Of a stretch of DNA of 64,000 nt, positions 51,231-60,282 are shown one piece after another. Under the pieces are notes generated by a model, which worked only from the letters and a program-made list of their open reading frames with translations, made no database searches and was not told where the DNA came from. The stretch comes from Burkholderia stagnalis (GTDB lineage: Bacteria > Pseudomonadota > Gammaproteobacteria > Burkholderiales > Burkholderiaceae): contig NZ_CADESW010000026.1 in assembly GCF_902830275.1 (NCBI RefSeq), positions 1 through 64,000 of the forward strand. Reading direction: 5' to 3'. The translations under genes and the position numbers were made by a program. Every line of letters starts with the position of its first letter. The stretch's first letter is position 1.

Positions 51231-54110
51231 ATGAAAAACCACGGCCTGTCACGGCGGGGTTTTCTGAAAGCCAGCGTGCTGGCGGGCGTCGCGGTCTATG
51301 TCGCGCCCATTGGCAGCCGCGCATTCGCGGCGCTCTTCGAAGAAAAACTCCTCACCCCCGTCAAATGGGATAGCGTCACCGGCATCCCGCAATTCCGCAT
51401 CGACGGCATCGCGAAGGTCACGGGCGCGAAAGTGTTCGCCCGCGACGTGCGCGCGGCCGACATGCCGCACTGGCCGCAACAGCAGTCGCATGCGCTGATC
51501 CTGCGCGTCGCGCAGGCCGACCGCGTCTACGAAGGCTTCGACCTGTCGCTGCTCGGCGACGACCTGAAACCCGACCGCATCGTCACCGCCGACGATCTCG
51601 CGCGCGACGGCGTCGCGTTCCCGGCGTTCTACGGCGACGACATGCTGCTGCCCGCCGGCAAGACGCCCGCGTATCTCGGCCATGCGGTCGCGATCCTGAT
51701 CTACCACGATTTCGCGCGCTTCCGCTTCGCGAAGAACCTGCTCAAGTTCCGCGACGACGTGATCCGCTACGGCGCGGTCACGGGCCCGCTCGAGCGCGAC
51801 CCGTGGGGCACGTTCCGCTACGTGCGGGTGGGCGGCAAGACGGCCTACGACGACGACGCCTATTCGAGCCTGAAGGACGCGCCGATCTTCCCGAGCATGA
51901 TGCGCAAGCGCCAGCCCGTGTGGCCGGACGGCAAGGAGCACGGCAAGCTCGACGAGCAGGGGATGTTCCATGCGGCGCGGATCGCCGACGAACTCGACCA
52001 TCCGGCCGCCGACTGGCTCGTGTTCGACCGCGAATACAACACGCAGTCGGTCGACACCGCCGCGCTCGAGCCCGACAACGCGAACTGCTGGTACGACGCC
52101 GAAGCGCAGGCGCTGCACCTCGTCGTGCCGACCCAGTCGCCGCTCGAAGTCGCCGAGAACGCCGCCGCGATGGTCGCGAAATGCCGCTTCCCGGTGAAGA
52201 AGCTGTTCGTGCATCCGTGCTACACGGTCGGCTACGGGTCGAAGGACCACTTCAACGTGCCGTTCTACGGGCTCGTCTGCGCGCTGTACGCGGACGGCCG
52301 CCCGGTGCGCTTCGCGAACGACCGCTACGAGCAGTTCCAGACGTCGCTGAAGCGCCACGCGTTCAGGATGCGCTACCGGATCGCGGTCGACCGCAACACG
52401 GGCTTGCTGCAGTCGTTCAAGGGCGACTTCGAGGCGAACGGCGGCGGGCGCAGCAACTTCTCGCCGTCGGTCGCGATGGTCGGCGCGACCGCCGCGCAAT
52501 CGATCTACTACTTCCCGAAGAGCGATCTCGCCGCGGTCGCGATCGCGTCGCGCGCGATCGACGCCGGTTCCGCGCGCGGCTACGGCACGCTGCAAAGCAT
52601 GGCGGCGACCGAGATGGCGATCGACGAGATCGCCGCGCAGCTTCAGCTCGACCCGATCGAGTTCCGCCTGAAGAACGCGCTGCGCTCGGGGATGAAGAAC
52701 ACCCAGGGCGCGATTCCCGCCGGCGCCTTGCGCGTCGACGAAGTGCTCGAACGCGCGCGGCGGCACCCGCTGTGGACGCGCCGCGCCACCCGCAAGGCCG
52801 AGTTCGAGGCCGCGCATCCGGGCCGGCGCTACGGCGTTGGTTTCGCGTGCGTGCAGAAGGATTTCGGCACCGGCGCGGAAGCGTCGTTCGCGAAGGTCGA
52901 ATTCGACGAGACCGGCAAGGTCACGCTGCATCACACGGCGGCCGAGATCGGCACCGGGATGTCGACGTCGCAGGCCGTCGCGGTCGCGAAATGGCTCGGC
53001 CGCCCGGCGACCGACGTGCGCGTCGCGCTGACGGAGTGGCCGGACCTGCCGGTCGAGACGAGCGGCGATCCGTACCTGATGTCGCAGGCCGACCAGGACC
53101 GGCTCAGCGCGAACCCGCGCTGGTCGCCGAGCTATGCGTCGCCGTCGAGCGCGACGAACTCCGCGTACTACTTCACGCACAGCACGCGCGAAGCCGCGCG
53201 CGCGGTGTTCCGCTACGGGCTGTGGCCGGCCGCGATGTCGATCTGGTCGCGCGGCCTCGGCGGCGGGCAAGCCGCGCCGTACACGGTCCGCATCGAGGAC
53301 GCGCGCTGGGTCGACGGCAAGCTGACCGCCGACGGCCTCGAGCCGCTGACGTTCGCGCAGCTCGCGAAGCAGGCGCATGCGCTCGGCCTGCCGACCGGCG
53401 CGGTCGTGCACGTGTTCAACCGCTGGCAGTGGACCGACGCCGAGTTCGAGATCGGCGGCGTCACCGAGCGGCTGCCGATCGACGGGCTGTCGCTGCGCGT
53501 CGGCGCGCCGCGCACGGGCGACGCGAACGGGCCGGTGCCGGGCACGGCCGCGCCGGCCGGCGCGACCGCGATCCGCGCCACGCTGCCGCCGACCGCGAAC
53601 GGCTACCGCGTGCTCGACCGCAAGCGCGTGTTCATCCCGCCGACGAGCCGCAACAACGCGGCCGTCACGTACTACACGGCGGTCGGCACGCTCGTCGAGC
53701 TGGCCGTGCATGAAGCCACCGGCAAGGTCGAGCTGCTCACGCACCACTCGATCATGGAGTGCGGCAACCAGATCTCGCCGCAGCTCGTGTCGGGCCAGTT
53801 GCAGGGCGGCCTCGCGATGGGCATCGGCCATGCGCTGCACGAATACCTGCCGCTGTACGAGGACGGCCCCGGCAACGGTACGTGGAACTTCAACCGCTAC
53901 ACGCTGCCGCGCGCGTCCGACGTCGCCGTGTGGACGCAGACGGGCGACGTGCTGCCGCCGCTGTCCGAAACCGATCCGCCGAAGGGCGTCGCCGAAGTGG
54001 TGATGATCCCGGTCGTCGGCGCGATCGTGAACGGCATCGCGCACGCGATCGGCCATCGTTTCACCGACTTGCCGGTGACCCCGCAAAAGATCCAGGAGGT
54101 GCTCGCATGA
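51231..54110 (+). CDS. Tat-exported molybdopterin-binding subunit of an IorB/aldehyde-oxidase-type dehydrogenase
   Basis: 959 residues starting with a Tat signal (SRRGFLKASVLAG). It belongs to the xanthine dehydrogenase family in the IorB-like branch: KVTGAKVFARDVRAADMP, YGSKDHFNVPFYGL, AGSARGYGTLQSMAATEMAIDEIA, HHTAAEIGTGMSTSQAVAVAKWLG, GGLAMGIGHALHEYLP and PPKGVAEVVMIP, whose Glu922 fits the catalytic glutamate. It hydroxylates or oxidises an aldehyde or N-heterocycle at Mo in the periplasm. Followed by its 2Fe-2S subunit (ATGA overlap) and a cytochrome c, the usual three-gene set. The substrate is unknown. Confidence 0.9.
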   Translation: MKNHGLSRRGFLKASVLAGVAVYVAPIGSRAFAALFEEKLLTPVKWDSVTGIPQFRIDGIAKVTGAKVFARDVRAADMPHWPQQQSHALILRVAQADRVYEGFDLSLLGDDLKPDRIVTADDLARDGVAFPAFYGDDMLLPAGKTPAYLGHAVAILIYHDFARFRFAKNLLKFRDDVIRYGAVTGPLERDPWGTFRYVRVGGKTAYDDDAYSSLKDAPIFPSMMRKRQPVWPDGKEHGKLDEQGMFHAARIADELDHPAADWLVFDREYNTQSVDTAALEPDNANCWYDAEAQALHLVVPTQSPLEVAENAAAMVAKCRFPVKKLFVHPCYTVGYGSKDHFNVPFYGLVCALYADGRPVRFANDRYEQFQTSLKRHAFRMRYRIAVDRNTGLLQSFKGDFEANGGGRSNFSPSVAMVGATAAQSIYYFPKSDLAAVAIASRAIDAGSARGYGTLQSMAATEMAIDEIAAQLQLDPIEFRLKNALRSGMKNTQGAIPAGALRVDEVLERARRHPLWTRRATRKAEFEAAHPGRRYGVGFACVQKDFGTGAEASFAKVEFDETGKVTLHHTAAEIGTGMSTSQAVAVAKWLGRPATDVRVALTEWPDLPVETSGDPYLMSQADQDRLSANPRWSPSYASPSSATNSAYYFTHSTREAARAVFRYGLWPAAMSIWSRGLGGGQAAPYTVRIEDARWVDGKLTADGLEPLTFAQLAKQAHALGLPTGAVVHVFNRWQWTDAEFEIGGVTERLPIDGLSLRVGAPRTGDANGPVPGTAAPAGATAIRATLPPTANGYRVLDRKRVFIPPTSRNNAAVTYYTAVGTLVELAVHEATGKVELLTHHSIMECGNQISPQLVSGQLQGGLAMGIGHALHEYLPLYEDGPGNGTWNFNRYTLPRASDVAVWTQTGDVLPPLSETDPPKGVAEVVMIPVVGAIVNGIAHAIGHRFTDLPVTPQKIQEVLA

Positions 54111-54808
54111 CGACCGCCCAAACCGCCGCGTCGGCCGCGAGCGCCGCCGGCGTCGTCACGCCGGCTACCCCGGCCGCCGCCAGCGCCAGCGCGCCCGCGC
54201 CGGCATCCGCCGCCACCGTGCCGGCCCAGCCGGCCGCGCCGGTCGAGCGTCCGCTCGTCCGGTTCCAGCCGAAGCCGCTGTCGGTGACCATCAACGGCAA
54301 GTCCGTCGGCCCGATGCAGGTGCCCGAAGGGCTGATGATGATCGAGTTCCTGCACGAGTATGCGGGGCTCACCGGCTCGCGGCTCGGCTGCGGGCAGGGC
54401 ATCTGCCACGCGTGCGTGGTGATCCTCGACAAGCCCGACGGCACCAGCGAGGAGGTGCGCAGCTGCATCACCGGCGCGCACTTCTTCCACGGCCGCGCGA
54501 TCCGCACGATCGAGGGCCACGCGAAGCGCAACGACGCGGGCGAGGTGGTCGAGCTGTCGCCGATCCAGCAGAAGTTCCTCGAGCATTTCAGCTTCCAGTG
54601 CGGCTACTGCACGCCGGGCTTCGTGAACGCGGCCACCGTGCTGATCGAGCGGCTCAAGCGCCAGCCGGTCGCGAAGGCCGACGTCGAGCGCACGATCACC
54701 GACGCGCTCGACGCGCACCTGTGCCGCTGCACGGGCTACGTCCGCTACTACGAAGCGGTGAAGGACGTCGTGATGACCACGCCGGGACTCGTGAAGGACG
54801 CCGCATGA
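54107..54808 (+). CDS. 2Fe-2S subunit of the molybdenum dehydrogenase
   Basis: 233 residues. All eight cluster cysteines are present: Cys95, 100, 103 and 120 (GCGQGICHACVV... SC) for the plant-type cluster, and Cys165, 168, 206 and 208 (CGYCTPGF, CRCTGY) for the proximal one. It passes electrons from Mo to the cytochrome. An unusual Ala/Pro/Thr/Ser-rich stretch of about 50 residues precedes the domain; it is not a signal peptide, so export is probably by hitch-hiking on the Tat-carried Mo subunit. AGGAGGT ribosome site; ATGA overlaps on both sides. Confidence 0.93.
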   Translation: MTTAQTAASAASAAGVVTPATPAAASASAPAPASAATVPAQPAAPVERPLVRFQPKPLSVTINGKSVGPMQVPEGLMMIEFLHEYAGLTGSRLGCGQGICHACVVILDKPDGTSEEVRSCITGAHFFHGRAIRTIEGHAKRNDAGEVVELSPIQQKFLEHFSFQCGYCTPGFVNAATVLIERLKRQPVAKADVERTITDALDAHLCRCTGYVRYYEAVKDVVMTTPGLVKDAA

Positions 54809-56058
54809 CACGCACATTCGCCCATCGAGTCGCGCGCCTTGCGCGCGTGCCCGCGCTCGCGGCCGCCTGCGCGCTGCTGCTGGCCGCCTGCGGCGGCCGC
54901 GATGCGCCTGCCGTGGCCGGCGCCGCGCCCACGCCCGAGCAGATCGCGCGCGGCCGCTACCTGGTGCGCGCCGCGGACTGCGCCGCGTGCCACACCGCCA
55001 AGGACGGCGCGCCGTTCGCCGGCGGCGCGAAGCTCGATTCGCCGTACGGCACGTTCTACGGCTCGAACATCACGCCGGACAAGGACCACGGGATCGGCAG
55101 CTGGAGCGCCGAGGACTTCTACGCGGCGCTGCACGACGGCAAGGCGCCGGGCAAGCGCCTGTATCCGTCGATGCCGTACACGTCGTACCGGCAGCTCACG
55201 CGCGCCGACGCCGATGCGATGTATGCGTACCTGATGTCGGTGAAGCCCGTCGCCGTCGCCAACCGCGAGCACGAACTGAAATTCCCGTACAACCTGCGGT
55301 TCGGGATGGCCGTGTGGGACCTGTTGTTCCTGAAGGACAGCCTGCCCGACGCATCGGCCGGCCAGTCCGCCGACTGGCGGCGCGGCCGCTACGTCGCGAA
55401 CGCGCTCGGCCACTGCGCGGAATGCCATACGCCGCGCAGCGTCACGGGCCAGCTCGACGGCGCGAAGCCGTTCGCGGGCGCGGCGCTCGGCCGCGTGGCA
55501 GCGCCCGACATCACGCCGGCGGGCCTCGCCGCGCGCGGCTGGACGGGCACGGATCTTCAGGCGTTCTTCGCGGTCGGCATCGCGCCGCAAGGCTCCGCCT
55601 TCGGCGAGATGTATCCGGTCGTGCACCTGAGCACGCAGTACCTGACGAAGGACGACCTGCGCGGGCTGTCCGCGTACCTGCTCGGCGACAAGCCGCCAGC
55701 GCCGCAGCCGGTCAAGCCGGTGTCGGCCGATGCCGCGCAGCTCGCGGCCGGCCGCTCGGTGTACGTCGCGGTGTGCGCGGGCTGCCACGGGCTGAACGGC
55801 GAGGGCAAGCCGCACGTCGCGGTGCCGATGCACGGCAACTCGACGCTGCGCCAGGGCGACCCGCGCAACCTGCTCGTCGCGATGCTCGACGGCATCGACG
55901 AGCAAAAGTTCGCCGGCGTCGAGAACCTGCAGCCGATGCCGGGCTTCGCCGGAACGCTGAGCGACGACGAACTCGCGCAGCTGTCGAACTACCTGCGCGC
56001 GACGTGGGGCGGGCAGCCGGCGAGCGTGACGCCGGCCGACGTGAAGGCGATGCGCTGA
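54805..56058 (+). CDS. Triheme cytochrome c lipoprotein, electron acceptor of the dehydrogenase
   Basis: 417 residues. Lipobox LLAAC (Cys29) tethers it to a membrane; three heme-binding sites are CAACH (59-63), CAECH (204-208) and CAGCH (324-328), as in the alcohol/gluconate dehydrogenase cytochrome c family. It carries electrons from the Mo/2Fe-2S subunits to the quinone pool or terminal oxidase. Coupled by an ATGA overlap to the 2Fe-2S gene; last gene of the operon. Confidence 0.93.
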   Translation: MTRTFAHRVARLARVPALAAACALLLAACGGRDAPAVAGAAPTPEQIARGRYLVRAADCAACHTAKDGAPFAGGAKLDSPYGTFYGSNITPDKDHGIGSWSAEDFYAALHDGKAPGKRLYPSMPYTSYRQLTRADADAMYAYLMSVKPVAVANREHELKFPYNLRFGMAVWDLLFLKDSLPDASAGQSADWRRGRYVANALGHCAECHTPRSVTGQLDGAKPFAGAALGRVAAPDITPAGLAARGWTGTDLQAFFAVGIAPQGSAFGEMYPVVHLSTQYLTKDDLRGLSAYLLGDKPPAPQPVKPVSADAAQLAAGRSVYVAVCAGCHGLNGEGKPHVAVPMHGNSTLRQGDPRNLLVAMLDGIDEQKFAGVENLQPMPGFAGTLSDDELAQLSNYLRATWGGQPASVTPADVKAMR

Positions 56059-56141
56059 CGCGCAACGGCGGGGCGGCGCCGCGCGAAGCGGCCGGTTTCC
56101 GGCGCTCGCGCGCGGCGGTATGCCGGGTGGGGGGCAAGCGG

Positions 56142-56306
56142 TCAGTAACCGCCGCCGCCACCTCCACCGCCGCCACCCGAGCCGCCGCCACCGTAGCGGC
56201 CGACCGCATGGTTCGACGCGCCGCTGTCCGGCTGCGACATGCAGCCCGCGGACAGCACGAGCGCCAGCGCCGCGAGCACGGCTGCGACCAGCGTTGTCGA
56301 TTTCAT
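56142..56306 (-). CDS. Small lipoprotein with poly-glycine tail
   Basis: 54 residues. ATG 56306 has a perfect AGGAGG site. Lipobox LSAGC gives a mature lipoprotein of about 33 residues (CMSQPDSGASNHAVGRYGG...) ending in a run of Gly with one Ser and a final Tyr. The Gly run is encoded by GGN triplet repeats. Function unknown; similar short Gly-rich lipoproteins occur in Burkholderia. Convergent with the cytochrome gene. Confidence 0.7.
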   Translation of the reverse strand: MKSTTLVAAVLAALALVLSAGCMSQPDSGASNHAVGRYGGGGSGGGGGGGGGGY

Positions 56307-56551
56307 CTCAACCTCCTGTCGACGGGCGGGTGCCCGAGCGAACACGAAACGTTCCGCGGCCGCCGCTTATTCCGTATTGCGCCGCACCATGCGACGCGCT
56401 TCGGCCGTCAGTCTGCCGCGCCGTCGTCGTCCGCCGGCTTGCTCCCCGCCAGTTGCGCCAGCACGACCACCCGGTCGCATGGCACGCCCCGGAAATCGAA
56501 CGCGTCGCGCTACACTTGCGCGAGCCGCCATTCCGATCACCGACAACAAAC

Positions 56552-57088
56552 ATGACAACCGCCGCGCCCAATCCGCCGCGCACGCCGCTGCGCCTGCCCA
56601 GCCGCGCCATCTTCGGCTGCGTGTCGTTCGCCATCGGCGGGCCGCTCGTCGCGGCGCTCATCTGGCCCGCCGTCATGCTGGTCGCGTGGTCCGCGATCGA
56701 CGGGCCGTCGTGGGACACGCTGAAGCTCTGCGGCCAAATGATCCTGCTGGTGTTCTTCGGGTCGTTCTTCTTCGGCTATTTCCTGCCATCCGCGTTCGCC
56801 GGCGGCATTCTGGCCGCCATCGGCGCGCGCGTGCGCCGCAGGTGGTTCGTGCTGCTCGGCATGGGCGTCGGCACGGCGTCGATGGTCGGCTATGTCTTGC
56901 TGAGGAACGGCCTGCTGGACATCGCCGACGGTTTCGCCGGGATCGACGTGATCGCGACCGCCGATGCGTTCATCACGTCGGGCGTGCTGTCGGCATGGCT
57001 GCATCGGCGGCTCGTACGACGCGACACGGCTCGCGATGCGTCGCACGCGTTGCCTGCGGCACGCGAATCGGTCGACGTGCCGGGCTAG
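56552..57088 (+). CDS. Small integral membrane protein of unknown function
   Basis: 178 residues with four hydrophobic segments (~20-50, ~62-90, ~99-116, ~122-145) joined by short loops and a cytoplasmic Arg-rich tail. No family recognised. Start ATG 56552 lacks a strong ribosome site. It stands alone; the 245 bases before it hold no other gene. Confidence 0.6.
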   Translation: MTTAAPNPPRTPLRLPSRAIFGCVSFAIGGPLVAALIWPAVMLVAWSAIDGPSWDTLKLCGQMILLVFFGSFFFGYFLPSAFAGGILAAIGARVRRRWFVLLGMGVGTASMVGYVLLRNGLLDIADGFAGIDVIATADAFITSGVLSAWLHRRLVRRDTARDASHALPAARESVDVPG

Positions 57089-57187
57089 CGACGGAGTCAA
57101 CGAGGACGGCGAGCTGCCGGCCGTCCGGCAGAAGCACGCCGTCGCAAACGCCGGGCCTTGCACCAGCCGCCCACTTCAGGAGCAGCG

Positions 57188-57562
57188 ATGTTCGACCACG
57201 TGAAATTCGGCGTCAGCGACTATGCGGCGAGCAAGGCGTTCTTCCTCACGGCACTCGAGCCGCTCGGCGTAGAGGTGGCGTCGGAGGGGCCGCCGGCGTA
57301 CGGCGTCGAGCTTTGCCCGAAGGGCAAGCCTTCCCTGTGCCTGTTCCAGACCGACGAGAAACCGGCGCATCTTCACCTCGCGTTCATGGCCGACACTCGC
57401 CGGCAGGTCGACGCGTTCCATCGCGCTGCGCTGGCGGCGGGCGCCCGGGACAATGGCGCGCCCGGGCTGCGCCCGCACTACCACGCGAACTACTACGCCG
57501 CGTTCGTCATCGGTCCGGACGGGCACAACATCGAAGTGGTCTGCCACGCACCCGAAGCCTGA
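57188..57562 (+). CDS. VOC/glyoxalase-bleomycin-resistance family protein
   Basis: 124 residues, a single VOC module pair: MFDHVKFGVSDYAASKAFFLTALEPLG, then KPAHLHLAFMADTRRQVDAFHRAALAAGA and the closing FVIGPDGHNIEVVCH. Metal ligands are probably His4, His in HLHLAF and Glu in NIEVV. Members range from glyoxalases to dioxygenases to antibiotic binders; the role here is unknown. AGGAG before the ATG. Confidence 0.87.
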   Translation: MFDHVKFGVSDYAASKAFFLTALEPLGVEVASEGPPAYGVELCPKGKPSLCLFQTDEKPAHLHLAFMADTRRQVDAFHRAALAAGARDNGAPGLRPHYHANYYAAFVIGPDGHNIEVVCHAPEA

Positions 57563-57595
57563 CCCTTCAGGCGTGCCCGCTATCGATACCGCCCG

Positions 57596-58033
57596 TCACA
57601 TGTTCCACAGGAATACTTCGTGAACGTGCGACGACGCGTGTACCTGCACGCTGCGCCGCTGCGTCCGGCCGTTGTAGGTGGCCGTCACCGAATAGCGGCC
57701 GGCCGGCAGCGCGGCCAGCAGGAACGGCCCTTCGGTCACCGTCGACAGCACCTGTCGGCCGCGCGCGTCGGTGACGCTCACCGGGATGTCCGCGAGGTAC
57801 TCGTTGCTGCCGCCGCCGGCGCGCGCCGCAAATTCGAGCGTGAGCGAATAGTGGCGCATGTCCTGCTTCATTTCGGCTGACTGGTCGGTGCCGATGCCGC
57901 CGGACCGATAGGCGACCTGGCCCGCGTGGTCGGGCGCGGACAGCTGGGCTTCGTCCGCGGCCGGCGCCGGCTGTGCGGCCATGCCGAGCACCAGCGCGGC
58001 GATGCCCAGCGTCAATGGGGTCGAGGTTTTCAT
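57596..58033 (-). CDS. Periplasmic protein with carboxypeptidase-regulatory-like beta-sandwich
   Basis: 145 residues. Start at MKTSTPLTL with GGGAGG upstream and signal peptide ending PAPA-AD. The mature part has EYLADIPVSVTDARGRQVLSTVTEGPFLLAALPAGRYSVTATYNGRTQRRSV, the pattern of CarboxypepD_reg-like domains. Function unknown; found in many Burkholderia as a small exported protein. Confidence 0.72.
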   Translation of the reverse strand: MKTSTPLTLGIAALVLGMAAQPAPAADEAQLSAPDHAGQVAYRSGGIGTDQSAEMKQDMRHYSLTLEFAARAGGGSNEYLADIPVSVTDARGRQVLSTVTEGPFLLAALPAGRYSVTATYNGRTQRRSVQVHASSHVHEVFLWNM

Positions 58034-58512
58034 GATTGCCTCCCTCTGTCTTGGTCGCGAAACTGCAGTTGCGACGGCTTCGGAAGCCCGACGCGACGGC
58101 ATGCGCCGCGCCGGGTCGAATCACGGCATCGAGCGGGGTCGGACCGGCGGGGATAAGCGTTCGGAGAGGGCGCCGGCTTCGCCGCTTGCGCCGTGACGTC
58201 GTGCGTACCGTCGCGGCGGCCGTATCGGCCGGCGCGTGACGCGCGGGGCCGAAACGGCCGCGTCGCGGTACGACACTTCCAGCGTAGGACGCGTGAATTA
58301 ACCGAGGCTTAAGCGCGCACCTTTTTAGCCGGCAATGCTGATACCTGGCACGGCCGATGCTTCCCGGATGGCCATCCACGCCGCATGACGGCCATTCCGG
58401 TTCCGCCTAGACTGTCAGTCGCCGTCGGCAACACGCGACGCCGCCGGGCCGGCAGACGCAAGGCCCGCGGCCGGATCCATCAGGGTGGTCATCGTGCAAC
58501 GGGGAGGGCAGC
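58034..58512. other. Divergent intergenic region
   Basis: No credible gene. An AT-richer patch with TTAACC, CTTAAG and TTTTTAG lies at 58,295-58,335 and could hold the promoter(s) for the divergent genes; no site was convincing. Confidence 0.4.
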
Positions 58513-59238
58513 ATGCGTTACGAGCTCTACTACTGGCCCGGCATCCAGGGCCGCGGCGAATTCGTGCGGCTGGCGCTCGAAGCGGCCGAAGCCGACTACG
58601 TGGACGTCGCGCGCCGCTCCGGGCGCGGCATGGGCATGCCGGCGATGACGCGGCTGCTGGACAGTGCGTCCGAGACCTGCCTGCCGTTCGCGCCGCCGTT
58701 CCTCAAGGCCGGCGACCAGCTGATCGGCCAGACCGCCAACATCCTGCTGTTCCTCGGCAGCCGCCACGGGCTGGCGCCGAGCGACGAAGCCGGGCGCCTG
58801 TGGGTCCATCAGCTGCAGCTGACGGTGGCCGATTTCGTCAACGAAGTGCACGACACCCATCATCCGATCGCGAGCAGTCTGTACTACGAGGATCAGATGC
58901 CGGAGGCCGAGGCGCGGGCGCGGGATTTCCTGAAGCACCGCGTGCCGAAGTTCCTCGGCTACTTCGGCAAGGTGCTCGCGCACAATCCGCACAAGAGCGG
59001 CTGCATGGCGGGCGACACGCTGACCTATGCGGACCTGTCGATCTTCCAGGTGATCGAAGGGCTGCGCTACGCGTTCCCGAACGCGATGGCCCGCATCGAA
59101 CCGAAGCATCCGAGGCTGACCGCGTTGCACGACCGGGTGGCGCAGCATCCGCCGGTCGCACGCTACCTCGCGTCCGAGCGGCGCATTCCGTTCAACGAGG
59201 AAGGGATCTTCCGGCACTACGCCGAGCTCGACGCATAG
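58513..59238 (+). CDS. Glutathione S-transferase
   Basis: 241 residues. Thioredoxin-fold N-terminal domain (YELYYWPGIQGRGEFVRLALEAAEADYVDV) with a Tyr in the position of the catalytic Tyr of alpha/mu/pi classes, QTANILLFLG for glutathione binding, and an all-helical C-terminal domain (DTLTYADLSIFQVIEGLRYAFP) with the conserved Asp capping motif. Soluble detoxification enzyme; substrate unknown. Stands alone, converging with the hydratase gene. Confidence 0.9.
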   Translation: MRYELYYWPGIQGRGEFVRLALEAAEADYVDVARRSGRGMGMPAMTRLLDSASETCLPFAPPFLKAGDQLIGQTANILLFLGSRHGLAPSDEAGRLWVHQLQLTVADFVNEVHDTHHPIASSLYYEDQMPEAEARARDFLKHRVPKFLGYFGKVLAHNPHKSGCMAGDTLTYADLSIFQVIEGLRYAFPNAMARIEPKHPRLTALHDRVAQHPPVARYLASERRIPFNEEGIFRHYAELDA

Positions 59239-59253
59239 CGCGGCGTCGGCGAT

Positions 59254-60018
59254 TCAGGCGACCAGTTCCACCGTGAGGCTGCCGAGTTCGCCGAACCGCG
59301 CCGTCAGCGCCTGGCCGAGCGGCACCTCGATCGCGCCGGCGTACGAACCGGTGGTCACGATCTGGCCCGCGCGGACGGCGTCGCCGCGCGCGGCGAGGAA
59401 ATTCACGAGCCACAGCAGCGGCCTGAGCGGATGCCCGTCCGAATGACGGCCGTCGATCGTGCGGTTCAGGCCGCCGCCGAACTCGAGCGCGATGGTGTCG
59501 AGCGGCACGTTCAGCCCGTCGGGCACGACCGGCCCGACACACAGCCCCTGGTTGAACTGCGCGTCCGCCAGCAGCTCCGGCACGCTCGCCTTCGACGGGT
59601 CCGCATAGCGGCAGCCGAGCACTTCGAGCACGACGCGGACTTCGCGGATCGCCGCGCGCACCTCGTCCTCGTCGTAGGGCCGTTCGCGCGGCGGCAGGTC
59701 GCGATCGAGCACGAACGCGATTTCCGGCTCGATCCGCACGGTCAGCGTATCGGCGACGACCCGGAACAGGCCGCCCGCCGGATGGATCGCCGACGCGAAG
59801 ATCGGCGCGACGACGATGCGCCCGGGTGGCGGCACCGAGCATTTCCAGCCGCCGATCGTCTCGCCGGACAGCTCGACGACGCGGCGCTGGATCGCCAGCG
59901 CCGTCTCGATGTCGTCGGGCCGGTACGCCTCCGGCAGGAGCGGGCCGGCCACGCCGGCATGACGGGCGGCGAGCAGATGCTGCGCGGCGCCGTCCACGCG
60001 TTCGAATAGGGTCGTCAT
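59254..60018 (-). CDS. 2-keto-4-pentenoate hydratase-like enzyme (FAH superfamily)
   Basis: 254 residues, typical of MhpD/HpcG-type hydratases: YRPDDIETALAIQRRVVELSGETIGGWKC, then metal-ligand region RIEPEIAFVLDRDLPP and RVVLEVLGCRY, NQGLCVGP, and the C-terminal GQIVTTGSYAGAIEVPLGQALTARFGELGS. These hydrate 2-hydroxy-2,4-dienoates in aromatic meta-cleavage. No other catabolic genes are adjacent, so the physiological substrate is uncertain. Confidence 0.87.
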   Translation of the reverse strand: MTTLFERVDGAAQHLLAARHAGVAGPLLPEAYRPDDIETALAIQRRVVELSGETIGGWKCSVPPPGRIVVAPIFASAIHPAGGLFRVVADTLTVRIEPEIAFVLDRDLPPRERPYDEDEVRAAIREVRVVLEVLGCRYADPSKASVPELLADAQFNQGLCVGPVVPDGLNVPLDTIALEFGGGLNRTIDGRHSDGHPLRPLLWLVNFLAARGDAVRAGQIVTTGSYAGAIEVPLGQALTARFGELGSLTVELVA

Positions 60019-60183
60019 GTCGTCTCCGTCGATCGTTGGCGGCCCGCGCGTGCGCGCCGGCCGACGCATAAAAGGAATCGATGATAGCGGGTTCGTCGCG
60101 GCCCGGGCGGGGAGCGTGCAAGCGATGCGGCGCGCGCATGCCCCGGCCGTGGCGCTTTGTCGCGCGCGTGCGCATCGCCATTC

Positions 60184-60197
60184 TTGAGCGGCATCAA
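60184..60197. promoter_or_regulatory. FNR box upstream of the universal stress protein gene
   Basis: TTGAG-CGGC-ATCAA matches the FNR consensus TTGAT-N4-ATCAA at 9 of 10 defined bases. The centre is 92 bases before the uspA-like ATG; GATGAT at 60219-60224 could be the -10 element, putting the site near -41. An FNR gene lies 0.6 kb away. Confidence 0.6.
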
Positions 60198-60282
60198 CGT
60201 GTCGTCCCGCCAGGCGCCGATGATGGTGATGAAGCCGCGCGCAACGAGAATGCGCGGCAATCCACCCAGCGAGGCTCAAGAC

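Noticed and set aside
51249..54086. 945-codon minus-strand open frame opposite the molybdoenzyme gene
   Set aside because: Composition is typical of antisense in high-GC DNA; the plus strand carries a Tat signal and molybdoenzyme motifs.
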